A stretch of 64,000 bases of DNA, taken from DASREM01 sp035652095. Its GTDB lineage: Bacteria; Acidobacteriota; Terriglobia; Terriglobales; Acidobacteriaceae. The translations under genes and the position numbers were made by a program. Position 1 is the first letter of the stretch, and every line of letters starts with the position of its first letter. Positions 61,977 to 64,000 of the stretch are shown here, piece by piece. The DNA lies in assembly GCA_035652095.1 (NCBI GenBank), contig DASREM010000030.1:1-64000 (forward strand). The letters are read 5' to 3'. The notes under the pieces were generated by a model that was not told where the DNA came from, made no database searches, and was given only the letters and a program-made list of their open reading frames with translations.

Positions 61977-63515
61977 ATGGCAACCGATACCCTGACCAGC
62001 CCCACCATGGTTGGCACTGCAACCCGAACCAAGGTTTACAAGAACTTCATCGACGGCGAGTGGGTCGAGCCCTCGACCGGAGAGACTTTTGAAAATCGCA
62101 ATCCCGCCGACCATCGCGACGTGGTCGGCATCTTCCCCAAGTCCGGCAAGGCCGATGTTGAAGCCGCCGTGGACGCCGCCAAGCGCGCCTTCAAGAAGTG
62201 GCGCCTGGTGCCCGCTCCCAAGCGCGCTGAAATCGTTTATCGCGCCGGCGAAATGCTGCTCGAGCGCAAGGAAGAATACGCCCGCGACATGACTCGCGAG
62301 ATGGGCAAAATCCTCAAAGAGACTCGCGGCGACACCCAGGAAGCCATTGACACCGCCTACTACATGGCCGGAGAAGGCCGCCGCATGTTCGGGCCCACCA
62401 CTCCGTCCGAGCTTCCCAACAAGTTCGCAATGGCCGTCCGCCAGCCGCTCGGCGTCTGCGGCATGATCACGCCCTGGAACTTTCCCATGGCGATCCCTTC
62501 GTGGAAGCTGCTGCCCGCCATCGTCTGCGGCAACACCTGCGTCATCAAGCCCGCGCAGGACACGCCGCTCTCCACCTACAACCTGGTTCGCACCCTCGCC
62601 GATGCCGGCATTCCCAAGGGCGTCATCAACATCGTTGCCGGGTTCGGATCGAAAATCGGCGGCCCGCTGATGGAGCACCCCGACGTTCGCGCCATCTCGT
62701 TGACCGGGTCCACCGACGTCGGCCGCATCGTAGGCACTACCGCCGCCAAGACCTTCAAGCATTGCTCGCTCGAACTCGGCGGCAAGAACCCGATGATCGT
62801 GCTCGACGATGCCAACCTCGATCTTGCTATTGAAGGCGGACTCTGGGGCGCGTTCGGCACCACTGGACAGCGCTGCACCGCGACCAGCCGCATCATCGTG
62901 CAGAAGGGCGTCTACTCGGAATTCGTCGAGCGTTACGTCGAGCGCGCCAAAGCGCTCAAGGTCGGAAACGGAATCGATGAGACCGTCGACATGGGTCCGG
63001 CCGTGAATGAAGGCCAGCTAAAGACCGACCTCAGCTATGTCGACATCGGCAAGTCGGAAGGCGCGAAGCTGAAGTGTGGCGGCAACCGCCTCGATAAGGG
63101 CGACTACCAATACGGATGGTTCATGGAACCCACGGTGTTCATCGACGTGGATCCCAAGATGCGCATCGCCCAGGAAGAGATCTTTGGGCCGGTGGTTTCC
63201 ATCATCCCGTGCAACGATCTCGAGCACGCGATCGAGATCGCCAACAACATCGAGTACGGCCTCTCCTCGGCGCTCTACACCAAGGACGTGAACCGAGCCT
63301 TCCAGGCCATGCGCGATCTCTATGCCGGCATCACTTATATCAATGCTCCCACGATCGGCGCGGAAGTGCACCTGCCGTTCGGCGGAGTGAAAGCCACCGG
63401 CAACGGCCATCGCGAAGGTGGCATCGGCGCGATTGATTTCTACACCGAGTGGAAGTCGATCTACGTCGATTACTCCGACAAGCTGCAGCGCGCGCAGATC
63501 GACACCGGAGAATAG
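61977..63515 (+). CDS. NAD(P)-dependent aldehyde dehydrogenase
   Basis: 512 aa, aaggag site before ATG. Conserved parts: ITPWNFPMAIPSWKLLPAIVCGNT (substrate/NAD site), LTGSTDVGRIV, catalytic Glu in LELGGKNPMIVLDD, catalytic Cys in GTTGQRCTATSR and EEIFGPVVSIIPC. The C-terminal HLPFGGVKATGNGHREGG resembles semialdehyde dehydrogenases of the alpha-aminoadipate or ketoglutarate-semialdehyde type. Substrate uncertain. Codon use is strongly biased to C at third positions, suggesting high expression. Confidence 0.93.
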   Translation: MATDTLTSPTMVGTATRTKVYKNFIDGEWVEPSTGETFENRNPADHRDVVGIFPKSGKADVEAAVDAAKRAFKKWRLVPAPKRAEIVYRAGEMLLERKEEYARDMTREMGKILKETRGDTQEAIDTAYYMAGEGRRMFGPTTPSELPNKFAMAVRQPLGVCGMITPWNFPMAIPSWKLLPAIVCGNTCVIKPAQDTPLSTYNLVRTLADAGIPKGVINIVAGFGSKIGGPLMEHPDVRAISLTGSTDVGRIVGTTAAKTFKHCSLELGGKNPMIVLDDANLDLAIEGGLWGAFGTTGQRCTATSRIIVQKGVYSEFVERYVERAKALKVGNGIDETVDMGPAVNEGQLKTDLSYVDIGKSEGAKLKCGGNRLDKGDYQYGWFMEPTVFIDVDPKMRIAQEEIFGPVVSIIPCNDLEHAIEIANNIEYGLSSALYTKDVNRAFQAMRDLYAGITYINAPTIGAEVHLPFGGVKATGNGHREGGIGAIDFYTEWKSIYVDYSDKLQRAQIDTGE

Positions 63516-63607
63516 GTTGGTCGTTGGTCGTTGGCTGTGCGTGACAAGACTCGGGCTAAGCCGAATCGCTCGTAGTGGCGATTCGGCTTGGTCAAGGGAC
63601 TTTGGCT

Positions 63608-64000
63608 TTACCCCACCGTGGTCCGGTTCCGTCCCGCCGTTTTGCTCTTGTAGAGAAATCCGTCGGCGCGTTTGATCACCGATTCCGGGAAGTCTTTTTC
63701 GTCCAGCAGCGTGGCCCCGATCGAGGCCGTGATCTGGTATCGCTGCTCCTGGCTCGATAAAACGGCTTCGGCGACCGCGTTTCGGCATCGCTCCCCGATC
63801 AGGTGGAGCATGTCGGCGTTCACATCCGACAGGATCACCAGGAATTCCTCTCCGCCCCAACGTCCCACGACATCGACCGTCCTGACCCCGCGTTTCAAGG
63901 TGTGTGCTACCAGTCGCAAGGTTGCATCGCCCGCATCGTGGCCATACGTGTCATTGACACGCTTGAACCAATCGATATCGATCATCAGGACGCCCGCCGC
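63608..64000 (-). CDS. GGDEF domain diguanylate cyclase, partial at window edge
   Basis: The start lies beyond base 64000. The visible part is the C-terminal GGDEF domain: MIDIDWFKRVNDTYGHDAGD, the active motif in RWGGEEFLVIL (GGEEF, catalytically competent) and ASIGATLLDEKDFPESVIKRADGFLYKSKTAGRNR. It ends 9 residues after the last motif, so no further domain follows. The sensory N-terminus is outside the window. Makes cyclic di-GMP. Confidence 0.9.
   Translation of the reverse strand, partial: AAGVLMIDIDWFKRVNDTYGHDAGDATLRLVAHTLKRGVRTVDVVGRWGGEEFLVILSDVNADMLHLIGERCRNAVAEAVLSSQEQRYQITASIGATLLDEKDFPESVIKRADGFLYKSKTAGRNRTTVG

Overview
The window looks like a chromosomal segment of an Acidobacteriota bacterium. 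Coding is dense and GC-rich, there are many secreted proteins of unknown function, and several features are typical of that phylum: winged-helix/TPR regulators, a permease fused to an M1 peptidase, a PEP-CTERM protein and a decayed REP-associated transposase. This placement is inference from gene content; no rRNA gene is present to confirm it.

Layout. 0.2-5.9 kb is a compact coenzyme F420 operon (cofG, cofD, cofC, cofE, cofH, npdG) with several ATGA overlaps. A small unknown gene links it to an osmoprotectant-type ABC transporter (5.9-8.5 kb). 8.5-18.2 kb is a minus-strand housekeeping block: a small zinc-site protein, priA, a family-4 uracil-DNA glycosylase, coaBC, rpoZ, gmk, yicC, an MsbA-like exporter and rapZ. 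18.4-34.5 kb is mixed: envelope and secreted proteins (PEP-CTERM, lmo0937-like, BON), an M28 peptidase, a GIDE/LemA pair, a CTP-synthase-like amidotransferase, MsrB and MsrA, a nitronate monooxygenase-like enzyme, an S1/P1 nuclease and beta-propellers.

34.5-36.7 kb is the most striking locus. It holds a bacterial Ro60 orthologue (TROVE plus vWA), a small four-cysteine protein and, just upstream on the same strand, an RNA whose arms tile into a tRNA-like cloverleaf closed by a Y-RNA-like terminal stem. I call it a Ro/Y-RNA (YrlA-type) ribonucleoprotein locus, with further unexplained structured stretches on both sides of the RNA.

37-46.6 kb carries an M20 peptidase, lexA with an apparently leaderless promoter, trxA, an ECF sigma/anti-sigma pair, mreB-mreC-mreD and a FecR protein. 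46.7-52.4 kb has a Tat-type exported HisC-like aminotransferase, an MscL with a zinc ribbon, a multicopper oxidase with rearranged copper motifs, an AhpD-like protein and tiny zinc-site proteins, one of them duplicated and decayed. 52.5-64 kb has the permease-peptidase fusion with its ATPase, a SnoaL-like protein, a winged-helix/TPR regulator, a secreted protein, a REP-flanked transposase remnant, a pseudopilin-like membrane fusion, an aldehyde dehydrogenase and a GGDEF protein cut by the window edge.

Most start codons are inferred from Shine-Dalgarno spacing and signal-peptide position. Functions rest on motif recognition by eye; no database search was possible.
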